From Flavobacterium algicola (GTDB lineage Bacteria; Bacteroidota; Bacteroidia; Flavobacteriales; Flavobacteriaceae): 64,000 nt of DNA. Below the pieces are notes generated by a model. The model made no database searches. It was given only the letters and a program-made list of their open reading frames with translations, and had not been told where the DNA came from. The position numbers and the translations under genes are program-made. The stretch is taken from positions 310,001 through 374,000 of the forward strand of contig NZ_JAJTUT010000002.1 of NCBI RefSeq assembly GCF_022399565.1, written 5' to 3'. This document shows, piece after piece, positions 27,202-36,074 of this stretch (its first letter is position 1; every line of letters starts with the position of its first letter).

Positions 27202-28224
27202 TTAATTGACAGTATTGAAATAATCTTTTACAGCTATTATATGTTTAACTTTATCATCTTGACTCATCCAGCTTGCTTCAAAACCATTAATGGCCAACTG
27301 CATTAATTGGTTTTTATCCAATTTTAAAGCTTTAGCAGTTTCAAAATAATTCTCATTCATATAACCTCCAAAATAAGCTGGGTCATCAGAATTAATAGTT
27401 GCTAAAATACCCTTGTCAAGCATTTTGGCTACGGGATGGTCCTCCATCTTCTTAATTACTTTGAGTTCTAAATTACTTAGTGGACACAAAGTCAAAGCAA
27501 TTTTATTTTCGATCAATCGCTTAACCAAAGCTTCGTCATCCAAACAGCGATTTCCATGATCGATTCTTTCAATTTTTAGAATATCAAGTGCTTCCCATAT
27601 ATAATCTGCTGGTCCTTCTTCCCCTGCATGTGCAACCAATTTAAAACCTTCTTTTGCAGAAGCAGCAAATACATTTGCAAATTTACTCGGAGGATTTCCT
27701 AATTCTGAAGAATCGAGTCCTACACCATCAATCCAATCTTTAAAAGGCATAGCAGCTTCCAAAGTTTTAAAAGCGGAATCCTCGCTAAGATGTCGTAAGT
27801 ACGACATGATCAGTTTATAGGTTATATTCAGTTCTTTTCGACCTTTCTCTAATGCTTTGTAAATTCCACTAATTACGACTTCAAAATCAATACCTCTTTC
27901 GGTATGAGTCTGTGGATCAAAGAAGATTTCTACATGCACAACATTTTGACTATGAACTTTGGTTAAATAGGCCCAAGTTAAATCAAAGAAATCTTGCTCA
28001 TATAACAATACTTGTGCGCCTAAGTAATAAATATCTAAAAACTCTTGAAGGTTATTGAATTTATAGGCTTTTTTAAGTGATGCTACGGAGTCAAAATCTA
28101 ATTTGATATTGTTTCGATTTGCTATTTCGAACATTAGCTCTGGCTCAAAACTTCCTTCAATATGTAAATGCAATTCAGTTTTTGGGATGCCTTGTATGAT
28201 TTCTTGTAATTCTAATGGTGTCAT
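27202..28224 (-). CDS. add: Adenosine deaminase
   Basis: The 340-residue amidohydrolase has zinc ligands in TELHLHIEGSF (His19, His21), FKLVAHAGEEGP, and the active-site Asp pair in TINSDDPAYFGG. IERIDHGNRC holds the catalytic His. It converts adenosine to inosine; the PF00962 family also includes adenine deaminases, which are about this length, so adenine as substrate is possible. It is a single gene. Confidence 0.88.
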   Translation of the reverse strand: MTPLELQEIIQGIPKTELHLHIEGSFEPELMFEIANRNNIKLDFDSVASLKKAYKFNNLQEFLDIYYLGAQVLLYEQDFFDLTWAYLTKVHSQNVVHVEIFFDPQTHTERGIDFEVVISGIYKALEKGRKELNITYKLIMSYLRHLSEDSAFKTLEAAMPFKDWIDGVGLDSSELGNPPSKFANVFAASAKEGFKLVAHAGEEGPADYIWEALDILKIERIDHGNRCLDDEALVKRLIENKIALTLCPLSNLELKVIKKMEDHPVAKMLDKGILATINSDDPAYFGGYMNENYFETAKALKLDKNQLMQLAINGFEASWMSQDDKVKHIIAVKDYFNTVN

Positions 28225-28343
28225 ATCTTCTGTTTGTATTTTTTATAGGTACTATTGTAAAGTTAAAATAATTCAAGTAACTAAACTTCATTATGAGATG
28301 ATAATTGCATTATAGTGATGTTTGCTTGAAATTATTTAATCGT

Positions 28344-30830
28344 TCACTCGGTTTTTAATAGTTTGTATAGTTTACTGATCTCTTTTTCAATGTTGATCAA
28401 TAGTACATTTTTAACCGTTTTTACAGACTTACTATCGTCAAAAAGTTGTAAATCATAGCTACTATTACTACCTGACAAGAGTTGAACTCCCATGATAGGT
28501 TGAGAATTTTCATTAGTTCTTACTGCGGCAATAATATTATTATTTTCTGATTTATTATTGTATTCAAGAAAGGAGTAGCTGTTTTCTCCATCTTTAGTGA
28601 GTATCATATTGGCAATAGCATTGAAATATTCGTTGATTGTATCTGCGTCAAAGTCCAAATTGGAAAATATACTGTAAATAATATTTAAATTTCTTTCATC
28701 ATCATTTGAATTACTTCCGAAGACAGCATCTTCAACTTTGATCGCATTGTCTTCTATGTAATAATTTCTATTTCCATTTTTTGGTAACGGATCGTTCACA
28801 TACCCACGGGAAAGTGTGGTAGAAATTAAAGTTTTGTCATTGTAAACTACAGATTTATTTATTATACTATTCTTTTTTTCAATAATGATTTTTGCTTTAC
28901 TAGCATGTTCTGTAATTTCAATAACATCTTTTAAAAGCTCACAGTGTATTCGATTAAAATAATGCATTGCAAACACATCATAATCAATTGCCTGCAAAAC
29001 ACCATCTTGCCATTTCAAAGAGATAAACTCTTTGTCTCTTTTTTGATACTCCATTCCATCAAATACTTTTCCATCTTTGAAAGTTGATTTTAAGTCATAA
29101 GTTTGAAATCTATAATTATCCATGTTTTTCAAATAATCATTTGAAAACTGATTTACTAATACTCCATTTTTGTAATAGTCGACGGCTTTAAATTCACTTT
29201 CCTGTTCTCTAAAATAGCCATCAAATGGTTTTCCATCTTTGTAGGTACCACTGTATTCTTTCTGAGGATGATCTGTAATGACAAATTGGTTACTGTATAG
29301 TACCTTAGTTGGTACTTTGTTTTCAAACTGACGAATTATCTTTTGATCATCTGTTCTATAAGAATTAACTATTACTTGCTCAGATAACATGCCATTTTTA
29401 TAAGTAAGCACCTCCTTATCGCCTGTTAAGACTCCATCGTATGGTTTACCATCTTTATAATTAATTTTCGATACAATTGTTTGATCATCATCATAAAATA
29501 TAGTTTCTCCATTTTTGACACCATTTTGCATAGTGTAAGTTTCTGAAGGTTTTTGGTAATCGTGGTAGAAGACAATTTGCTTGCCTGTCCTTTTGAAATT
29601 AGCTACTTGAATGATTTCGTTCTGATTATCTACCTCATTTTCGATAACAAAAGAACCTTCAAACGGTTTTCCCCCTTTATAAAAACCTTTAGCTATAATG
29701 GTACCTGTTTTAGATTTTGCAACAATTTCGTCAACTTGAATGCCTGCTTCATAATTTGCATAAATAGAAATGTCTGCGTTAAAATCAATTTTAAATGCAC
29801 CTTCAAACGGATCTCCTTTCTTATAAATTAACTTATTTATCACGGCTCCTTTTTTGTCAAATTCGATAGTTTCTCCATCAAGCGATCCTTCTTTATAGTT
29901 TGCTAATCTACCTATTTTGCCATTGGAGTAATAAGAAATTACCTCCCCATGAATAACATTTTTTACAAAGGGCGTCTCTGATTTGATACCCATAGCAAAA
30001 CTATTTTGTGTATAGTAATCATAAACGATACCGTTATCAATTTTATAACCATATAGAATATTGTCACCCTTTATCTGCTGCAATAGCTGATTGTTGGAGT
30101 TATAATTTTTTTGAGATTGTAGTTCATAATCAGTCGGATCGTACTTTTTAGCACTATATTCTTTAACTTGTGCTAAATGTTTACCGTCATGCCAGTACGA
30201 TTTAACTCTTAGCGATATAGGAGGATTTGTAGTTTTTACTTTGGGAGCATCATAATCGTCAATTATAACTGCCTTTGTTCGTAATTTTTCCGTTTCTTCT
30301 TTCAAACGAGAGTTTCCATAGTAATCATCGGCATTTTCGATCTGAACAAAATCTCCCGATATTGGTTTTCTATTATTATAAATACCTGTCATTAAAACTT
30401 CCCCATCTTTTGTATAGACAGTCGTAGTGCCATGTTTAACTTCATTTTTGTATAGAATTTTTTTCCATATTTTTCCATCAGGATAATAATAGGTGAGTTC
30501 AGGTACGCTAGAAGTATTATAATACTGCGCAAAATTGGTATCGAACCCATTTTCATCATACCAATAGATATCTCCAATAGACGTGTCTTGTTGATCTTTC
30601 AGTGCATAACCTTGCATCTGTCTGTTGCCATTTTTATAAAAATCTTCGATCAAAACCAGTTCACCGATTTCTTTAAGGGGTAGAACTCTGTAGTAAGCAT
30701 GATTTTCTTTTGTAGTTTCCTTCCAGTTAGAATCAAAATACAGAATGGTTTTCTCTTGCGAAAATGTATTTGTAATCGAAAAGTAAAAAGGAAGTATGAA
30801 AATTATTTTTAGAATTAAACGAAATTTCAT
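28344..30830 (-). CDS. Large exported MORN-type repeat protein
   Basis: The 828-residue protein has a signal peptide (residues 1-25). The body is made of many short beta repeats of the toxin_YwqK/MORN_2 type, with recurring YKDGKPFDG-like units (YKGGKPFEG, YKDGKPYDG, TYKDGKPFDGYF, FKDGKVFDG) separated by about 20-60 residues. The last 200 residues lack the repeat and may be a separate domain. It is probably an envelope or surface protein. No biochemical role is known. It is a single gene. Confidence 0.7.
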   Translation of the reverse strand: MKFRLILKIIFILPFYFSITNTFSQEKTILYFDSNWKETTKENHAYYRVLPLKEIGELVLIEDFYKNGNRQMQGYALKDQQDTSIGDIYWYDENGFDTNFAQYYNTSSVPELTYYYPDGKIWKKILYKNEVKHGTTTVYTKDGEVLMTGIYNNRKPISGDFVQIENADDYYGNSRLKEETEKLRTKAVIIDDYDAPKVKTTNPPISLRVKSYWHDGKHLAQVKEYSAKKYDPTDYELQSQKNYNSNNQLLQQIKGDNILYGYKIDNGIVYDYYTQNSFAMGIKSETPFVKNVIHGEVISYYSNGKIGRLANYKEGSLDGETIEFDKKGAVINKLIYKKGDPFEGAFKIDFNADISIYANYEAGIQVDEIVAKSKTGTIIAKGFYKGGKPFEGSFVIENEVDNQNEIIQVANFKRTGKQIVFYHDYQKPSETYTMQNGVKNGETIFYDDDQTIVSKINYKDGKPYDGVLTGDKEVLTYKNGMLSEQVIVNSYRTDDQKIIRQFENKVPTKVLYSNQFVITDHPQKEYSGTYKDGKPFDGYFREQESEFKAVDYYKNGVLVNQFSNDYLKNMDNYRFQTYDLKSTFKDGKVFDGMEYQKRDKEFISLKWQDGVLQAIDYDVFAMHYFNRIHCELLKDVIEITEHASKAKIIIEKKNSIINKSVVYNDKTLISTTLSRGYVNDPLPKNGNRNYYIEDNAIKVEDAVFGSNSNDDERNLNIIYSIFSNLDFDADTINEYFNAIANMILTKDGENSYSFLEYNNKSENNNIIAAVRTNENSQPIMGVQLLSGSNSSYDLQLFDDSKSVKTVKNVLLINIEKEISKLYKLLKTE

Positions 30831-31392
30831 GGATGGATTTTTATTATTTAAAATAGTAGAAGTTTACAAAATCGAAATATTAGTTTAATGAGAAATATTG
30901 AGACTGATTCTCAATTGTCAAATTACTATTTCATATTTTTTTTTGTTATCTCAGTTTTTTACAATGAACAACGGTTTCCAAGCAATATAAATATTAAAGA
31001 TTAACCTTTGTAATTGAAGGAACAAATTTACAAATAATTTAAAAGGCATTAATATTAAAAGAAAAGTAATTGTACAAATAACAGACTTGCAGAAATATAT
31101 TTATGTCGAAAATATTAATCAAGCGATTAAATAGTTTACAAGAGTTTTATTGTATTTATTCTTTTAGTAAATTTTTCACTTCTATCAATACCTAATTTTT
31201 TAGTAAATACGAGGGTCTTTTGGAGTTTAATAAATCAATTAATGGGTTTAATAGGGTGTTTTTAAAATAATATTAAGCATTTTATGAAGCAATATCAAGT
31301 ATTTAAAAACAAGTCTTAAAATTAACTGTACCTTTGCAGACTATTATAAGGAGTGGCCTAATTACTTAGGGTTTACTTCATAAACACTTTAT
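30831..31392. other. Divergent intergenic region MORN protein / rhlE
   Basis: These 562 bp of AT-rich DNA contain the promoter at 31329. A small inverted repeat (CCTAA / TTAGG) lies in the rhlE leader near 31357. No RNA gene was recognised. Confidence 0.4.
31329..31336 (+). promoter_or_regulatory. -7 box TACCTTTG for rhlE
   Basis: An exact TAnnTTTG match lies 56 bp before the helicase ATG. No clear -33 element was seen. Confidence 0.5.
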
Positions 31393-32676
31393 ATGTCATT
31401 TCAATCATTAGGTTTATCTGCAGCCTTGCTAAAAGCAATTAGCAAAAAAGGATACACAACTCCATCGCCAATTCAGCAAAAAGCTATTCCACCTGTATTA
31501 CAAGGTAAAGATGTACTAGCATCAGCTCAAACAGGTACAGGAAAAACGGCAGGTTTTACATTACCACTGCTACATTTGCTTTCAGAAAATCCAAAAGAGA
31601 AATTCAGACCAATACGCGCACTTATTTTGACACCAACACGCGAACTTGCTGCGCAGGTTTACGCCAATGTACAAGAATATAGTGAGTTTTTGGATATACG
31701 TTCTGCCGTTATATTTGGTGGAGTGAATCAAAAACCCCAAGCAGCGACAATACGCCAAGGTGTTGATATTTTGGTAGCTACTCCAGGTCGTCTATTGGAT
31801 TTGGAAAAGCAAGGACTACTATCACTTAAACGTGTAGAAATTTTTGTTCTAGATGAAGCTGATCGTATGTTGGATATGGGATTTTTGCGTGATATTGAGC
31901 GTGTCATTAAAATGATGCCTACAAAACGTCAAAATTTGATGTTCTCTGCAACATTTTCGAAAGATATAAAGAAATTAGCCGTTGGAATTTTACAAAACCC
32001 AATTCAGGTTGAAGCAACTCCAGAGAATACAACAGTCGATGCAATTGAGCAAAAGGTATATCGCGTAGCTAAAGATTTGAAAGCAGATTTAATGATCAAA
32101 TTAATTTCTGAAGGAAATTGGAAGCAAGTATTAGTTTTTACAAGAACTAAACATGGAGCCAATAATCTTTGTGAAAAATTAGCTAAAGCTGGAATTACAG
32201 GTGCCGCGATACATGGAAATAAAAGTCAAGGTGCCCGAACAAAAGCTTTGTCGGGATTTAAAGATGGGAGCTTACGTGTATTAGTAGCGACAGATATAGC
32301 AGCTCGTGGATTAGATATTCCGTTATTGCCACATGTTATCAATTACGAGATTCCAAATATTCCTGAAGATTATGTGCACCGCATCGGTAGAACTGGTAGA
32401 GCAGGAGCGAGTGGTGAGGCGTTATCACTAGTAAGTTCTGATGAAATGACTTTTTTGAGAGATATCGAAAAATTGATTGAACTTAAACTTCCTGTAGAGA
32501 TGGTTAAAGGTTTTGAACCAGACCCTAATGAATCTACAGAACCAGTAAAAGTGGGTAGAGGTAGTCAAAATAGAACAGCTAGAAATACAACTAGACCATC
32601 TGGTAATGCAAACAGAAATTCTAATAACGATAATAAATCGAGAGCACCTAGACGCGCTACAGATAGACGTAACTAG
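31393..32676 (+). CDS. rhlE: DEAD-box RNA helicase, RhlE type
   Basis: The 427-residue helicase starts [15 protein letters not shown] (Q-motif region) and has [12 protein letters not shown] (motif I), PTRELAAQ (Ia), [12 protein letters not shown] (II), FSATFS (III) and [13 protein letters not shown] (VI). A basic, Asn/Arg/Ser-rich tail of about 50 residues follows, typical of RhlE proteins that bind structured RNA. It probably works in ribosome assembly and RNA decay at low temperature. It is monocistronic, with its own promoter and terminator. Confidence 0.92.
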   Translation: MSFQSLGLSAALLKAISKKGYTTPSPIQQKAIPPVLQGKDVLASAQTGTGKTAGFTLPLLHLLSENPKEKFRPIRALILTPTRELAAQVYANVQEYSEFLDIRSAVIFGGVNQKPQAATIRQGVDILVATPGRLLDLEKQGLLSLKRVEIFVLDEADRMLDMGFLRDIERVIKMMPTKRQNLMFSATFSKDIKKLAVGILQNPIQVEATPENTTVDAIEQKVYRVAKDLKADLMIKLISEGNWKQVLVFTRTKHGANNLCEKLAKAGITGAAIHGNKSQGARTKALSGFKDGSLRVLVATDIAARGLDIPLLPHVINYEIPNIPEDYVHRIGRTGRAGASGEALSLVSSDEMTFLRDIEKLIELKLPVEMVKGFEPDPNESTEPVKVGRGSQNRTARNTTRPSGNANRNSNNDNKSRAPRRATDRRN

Positions 32677-32700
32677 AAAATTTGATTACTTATAGTTAAT

Positions 32701-32737
32701 AAAAACAAAAAGCAGCCTTCTAGGCTGCTTTTGTTTT
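32701..32737 (+). terminator. Terminator after rhlE
   Basis: AAAAACAAAAAGCAGCC pairs with GGCTGCTTTTGTTTTT around a 5-base loop, 25 bp after the stop. Confidence 0.92.
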
Positions 32738-32840
32738 TAAAACTCTATTCTGTTATTTTAATTAGATATCTTACCGATTTACATAATAATTAGGAAAGAA
32801 TTTATATTTTCGTGAATGTTAAACTGCTGAATACCACTTC

Positions 32841-35294
32841 ATGAAAAAATATAAATACTTTTATTATCTTCTGCTTTTTGTATTAATTGGATCTGGAGTT
32901 TCTCAAAAGCTTAAATCTCAAACTCATGTTAAAACTCAAACAATCAAAATAGGAGTTTATGAAAATCCCCCTAAAATTTTTCTAAATAAAGATGGACAAC
33001 CAGATGGCTTCTTTATTGATATAATTAAGGAAATAGAAGATAGAGAAAACTTGAAGTTTGAATATGTATTTGATACTTGGGACAATCACATTAAAAATTT
33101 GAAAGTAGGTAAAATTGATCTTTTACCTGATATGGTTTACTCTCCAGAGAGAGATTCTCTTTTTACTTTAAGCAAATTACCAGTGTTGAGCTCTTGGTCA
33201 GAAGTCTTTTCAAAAAAAGAACTTGATTTACATTCCGTGACAGAACTTAGTAATCTCAAAATCGGTGTTTTAAAGGGTTCTATCGAAGAAAAGTATATGA
33301 ATGAATATGTACCTAAAGAATTTAATATTAGTTATCAGTTAATAAGCTATAGTTCTTATAAAAATGCAGTAAATGCGATTGATAATGGTTCGCTTGATGT
33401 AATTATTGCTGATCGATTTTTTACTTTTTCGAAATTATACGACAAAAGCTTAAAGCCTACAGGTATAATCATTAAACCCCTGGGACTTCATTTTGCTTTT
33501 ACAAAAGGGAAGCATGATGAATTAAATGCTTTATTCGATAAAAATATTACTTCTCTAAAAAACGATTCGGATTCTCTTTTTTATGAATCTCTATTTCACT
33601 GGCTCGAAAAACAAAATAAGATCGAAATCCCCAATTATATTAACTGGTTGATTGTTGGTATTTTGATAGTACTAGGTATATCCTTAACCTTTGTCATTTT
33701 ACTCCGAAATATTGTGAAGTCTAAAACTAAAGAGTTATTGGCAGCGAAAGAATTAGCCGGAGAAAGTGAAAACCAATACAAGTTAATTGCGGACAATATC
33801 GTTAACGGTATGATTTATCAGATGGTGACAGTAGATGAAGAACAACGGATGTTCAACTATGTTAGTGATGGGGTAGTCAAGTTGTACGGTTGCACTGCCG
33901 CTGAAGTACTTAAAAACCCTAACTTAATTTACAGTAGAATTCATCCCGATGACATCAAATTAATGAAGGATGCAGAATTGAGAGCTATTGAATCAATGTC
34001 TAATTATCAAGTAGAGGTACGTGTCATTAATCCGGACGGAAGCATAAGATGGGCATACTCCATCGCCAAGCCGAGAATGATTAATGGAATGCTATGTTGG
34101 GACGGAATCGAATATGATATCAGTGAGAGAAAACAACTTGAAATTGATCTTAAAATTGCGAAAGAAAAAGCAGAAGAATCCGATCGGTTGAAGTCAGCTT
34201 TTTTGGCCAATATGAGTCACGAGATTAGAACGCCAATGAATGGTATTTTAGGTTTTGCCGAGTTACTGAAAGAACCCAATATAAAGGAGAAGAAACAGCA
34301 AAAGTATGTCAATATTATAGAGAAAAGTGGTGTAAGGATGCTGAATATCATTAACGACATCATCAACATTTCAAAAATAGAATCAGGACAGATGGAGGTT
34401 TATACTCAAGAGTCCAACGTCAATGAGCAATTGGAATATATCTATACCTTTTTTACTCCTGAGGCTGAAAAGAAAGACATTCATTTATCCTGCAAGAAAG
34501 CCCTAAGTTATGATCATGCCTTTATAACTACAGATCGCGAGAAAGTTTTTGCCGTTCTTACCAATTTGGTGAAAAATGCTATCAACCATACTCAGCGTGG
34601 TACTATAGAATTTGGTTATGTGCTAAGAGGAGAGTTTTTAGAATTTTATGTAAAAGATACAGGTATCGGAGTTCCAAAAAACAGACAAGCTGCCATTTTT
34701 GAACGTTTTATTCAAGCAGATATAGCCAACAAAATGGCGTATCAAGGCGCAGGCTTGGGATTGTCGATTTCGAAAGCTTATGTAGAAATGCTAGGGGGTG
34801 ACTTATGGTTAGAGTCAGAAGAGTGTAGAGGTAGCACATTCTTTTTCACGCTGCCTTTTACAAACATAAAGGGGAGAGACAAAATAATTTCGATAGTAGT
34901 TCAGCCTCCAGTTTCTGAGAGTTTGATTCCAAAAATTAAAATTTTGGTAGCCGAAGATGATTCCATATCACAACTTTTAATCTTAAGGGTAATAAAAGAA
35001 TTTTCGAAAGAAATAATTCTGGCTAAAACTGGTTTGGAAGCAGTAGAAGCATGCCGAAAAAATTCGGATATTGATTTAATTCTAATGGATGTTCAAATGC
35101 CTGAGATGAATGGTTACGAAGCCATGACTGAAATAAGAAAGAATAATAAAGATGTAAAAATAATTGCTCAGTCTGCTTATGCTTTGCAAGGAGATAAAGA
35201 AAAGGCAGTAGAAGCAGGCGCTAATGAATACATTACAAAACCAATTAAACTAGAGGAGTTAAGACAAATTATCCATAGATATTTTAAAGTTTAA
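32841..35294 (+). CDS. Hybrid sensor kinase with periplasmic solute-binding sensor
   Basis: The 817-residue protein reads in order: signal/anchor helix (5-22), SBP_bac_3 domain (about 34-255, FYNPPKIF-like opening IGVYENPPKIF), transmembrane helix (about 268-290), PAS domain (about 312-430), HisKA with His460 in ANMSHEIRTPMNG, HATPase (LTNLVKNAINHT, GAGLGLSISKAY) and a C-terminal receiver (ILVAEDDSIS, Asp750 in LILMDVQMPEMNG, Lys in EYITKPIK). The architecture resembles BvgS/EvgS-like kinases but lacks an Hpt domain. The ligand is probably a small polar solute; no regulator gene is adjacent. Confidence 0.9.
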   Translation: MKKYKYFYYLLLFVLIGSGVSQKLKSQTHVKTQTIKIGVYENPPKIFLNKDGQPDGFFIDIIKEIEDRENLKFEYVFDTWDNHIKNLKVGKIDLLPDMVYSPERDSLFTLSKLPVLSSWSEVFSKKELDLHSVTELSNLKIGVLKGSIEEKYMNEYVPKEFNISYQLISYSSYKNAVNAIDNGSLDVIIADRFFTFSKLYDKSLKPTGIIIKPLGLHFAFTKGKHDELNALFDKNITSLKNDSDSLFYESLFHWLEKQNKIEIPNYINWLIVGILIVLGISLTFVILLRNIVKSKTKELLAAKELAGESENQYKLIADNIVNGMIYQMVTVDEEQRMFNYVSDGVVKLYGCTAAEVLKNPNLIYSRIHPDDIKLMKDAELRAIESMSNYQVEVRVINPDGSIRWAYSIAKPRMINGMLCWDGIEYDISERKQLEIDLKIAKEKAEESDRLKSAFLANMSHEIRTPMNGILGFAELLKEPNIKEKKQQKYVNIIEKSGVRMLNIINDIINISKIESGQMEVYTQESNVNEQLEYIYTFFTPEAEKKDIHLSCKKALSYDHAFITTDREKVFAVLTNLVKNAINHTQRGTIEFGYVLRGEFLEFYVKDTGIGVPKNRQAAIFERFIQADIANKMAYQGAGLGLSISKAYVEMLGGDLWLESEECRGSTFFFTLPFTNIKGRDKIISIVVQPPVSESLIPKIKILVAEDDSISQLLILRVIKEFSKEIILAKTGLEAVEACRKNSDIDLILMDVQMPEMNGYEAMTEIRKNNKDVKIIAQSAYALQGDKEKAVEAGANEYITKPIKLEELRQIIHRYFKV

Positions 35295-35441
35295 CAAAGC
35301 CGTTGTAATGCCTCATATGTACATGATTGCACGTTCTATGAAATAATCATAATGTAGATTATATAAAATTGAAATAAAATCCTATAAATTTAAAGTTCAA
35401 CTTATTTATAATTTTGACTTATCAATTTTAAAACACAGATC

Positions 35442-35684
35442 ATGAATAATATAGATAACAAAAACGACAAGCAAAATACAGTAGAAAACAAATCGGTTCA
35501 ATCAACTCATGTAGATTATTTTCCAGCTCATCGTTCGCGCAGACAAACAAATGCCGAGATTGCAGAAGATGGTTTCGCTGTGCGTGATGGAAGACATCCC
35601 GATTTACCAAATCCATATATAATTCCGAAATCAGCAAAGTCAAACCTTACCATAGGATCTTTACATGACCATTTTTATTTCTAG
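35442..35684 (+). CDS. Small hypothetical protein
   Basis: The 80-residue polar protein has no signal peptide or hydrophobic helix and a basic patch (PAHRSRRQTNAEIAEDGFAV). It looks like a short conserved Flavobacteria protein, but I recognise no family. A hairpin terminator lies 170 bp downstream. Confidence 0.5.
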   Translation: MNNIDNKNDKQNTVENKSVQSTHVDYFPAHRSRRQTNAEIAEDGFAVRDGRHPDLPNPYIIPKSAKSNLTIGSLHDHFYF

Positions 35685-35855
35685 AAATTATAAGTTTCGT
35701 TTTGTAAATGCTGATAAATGTAAATCATTCAGTAAACATATCAGATATAATTCTAGAAACGAATGAATAGTTAGTAAATACTACTATTTATAAAGAATGA
35801 AGTATATTCAAGAGAAATAGCAGGTTTTGCTAGAATCTCAATTACTTTTAATAAC

Positions 35856-35892
35856 AACGTCTCATTATTAATTGATGATGAGACGTTTTTTT
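35856..35892 (+). terminator. Terminator hairpin
   Basis: AACGTCTCAT pairs with ATGAGACGTT and is followed by seven T residues. Confidence 0.8.
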
Positions 35893-36022
35893 ATTTGAGA
35901 ATCATTAAGCTAATCGGTATAAATGATGTGCATTTATAATATTTAGTTACCGCTTGTATAATGATTTCAAGACTTTTATATTTCATGTAGTGTATTATAA
36001 TTATTTTATGAAGCTTAATGTA

Positions 36023-36056
36023 AAAAAAAACGTCCCAAAGAATTGGGACGTTTTTT
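36023..36056 (-). terminator. Terminator of purL
   Basis: AACGTCCCAA pairs with TTGGGACGTT. A and T tracts flank both sides, so it could work in both directions. It lies 19 bp below the purL stop. Confidence 0.92.
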
Positions 36057-36074
36057 GCTATATATAAATAATAA

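Larger units (their letters stand above)
35685..36074. other. Convergent intergenic region with two terminators
   Basis: This AT-rich stretch lies between the small gene at 35442 and purL. It holds two terminator hairpins (35856-35892 and 36023-36056) and an imperfect inverted repeat with CTAGAAATTAT near 35682 and ATAATTCTAG near 35747. Confidence 0.4.
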
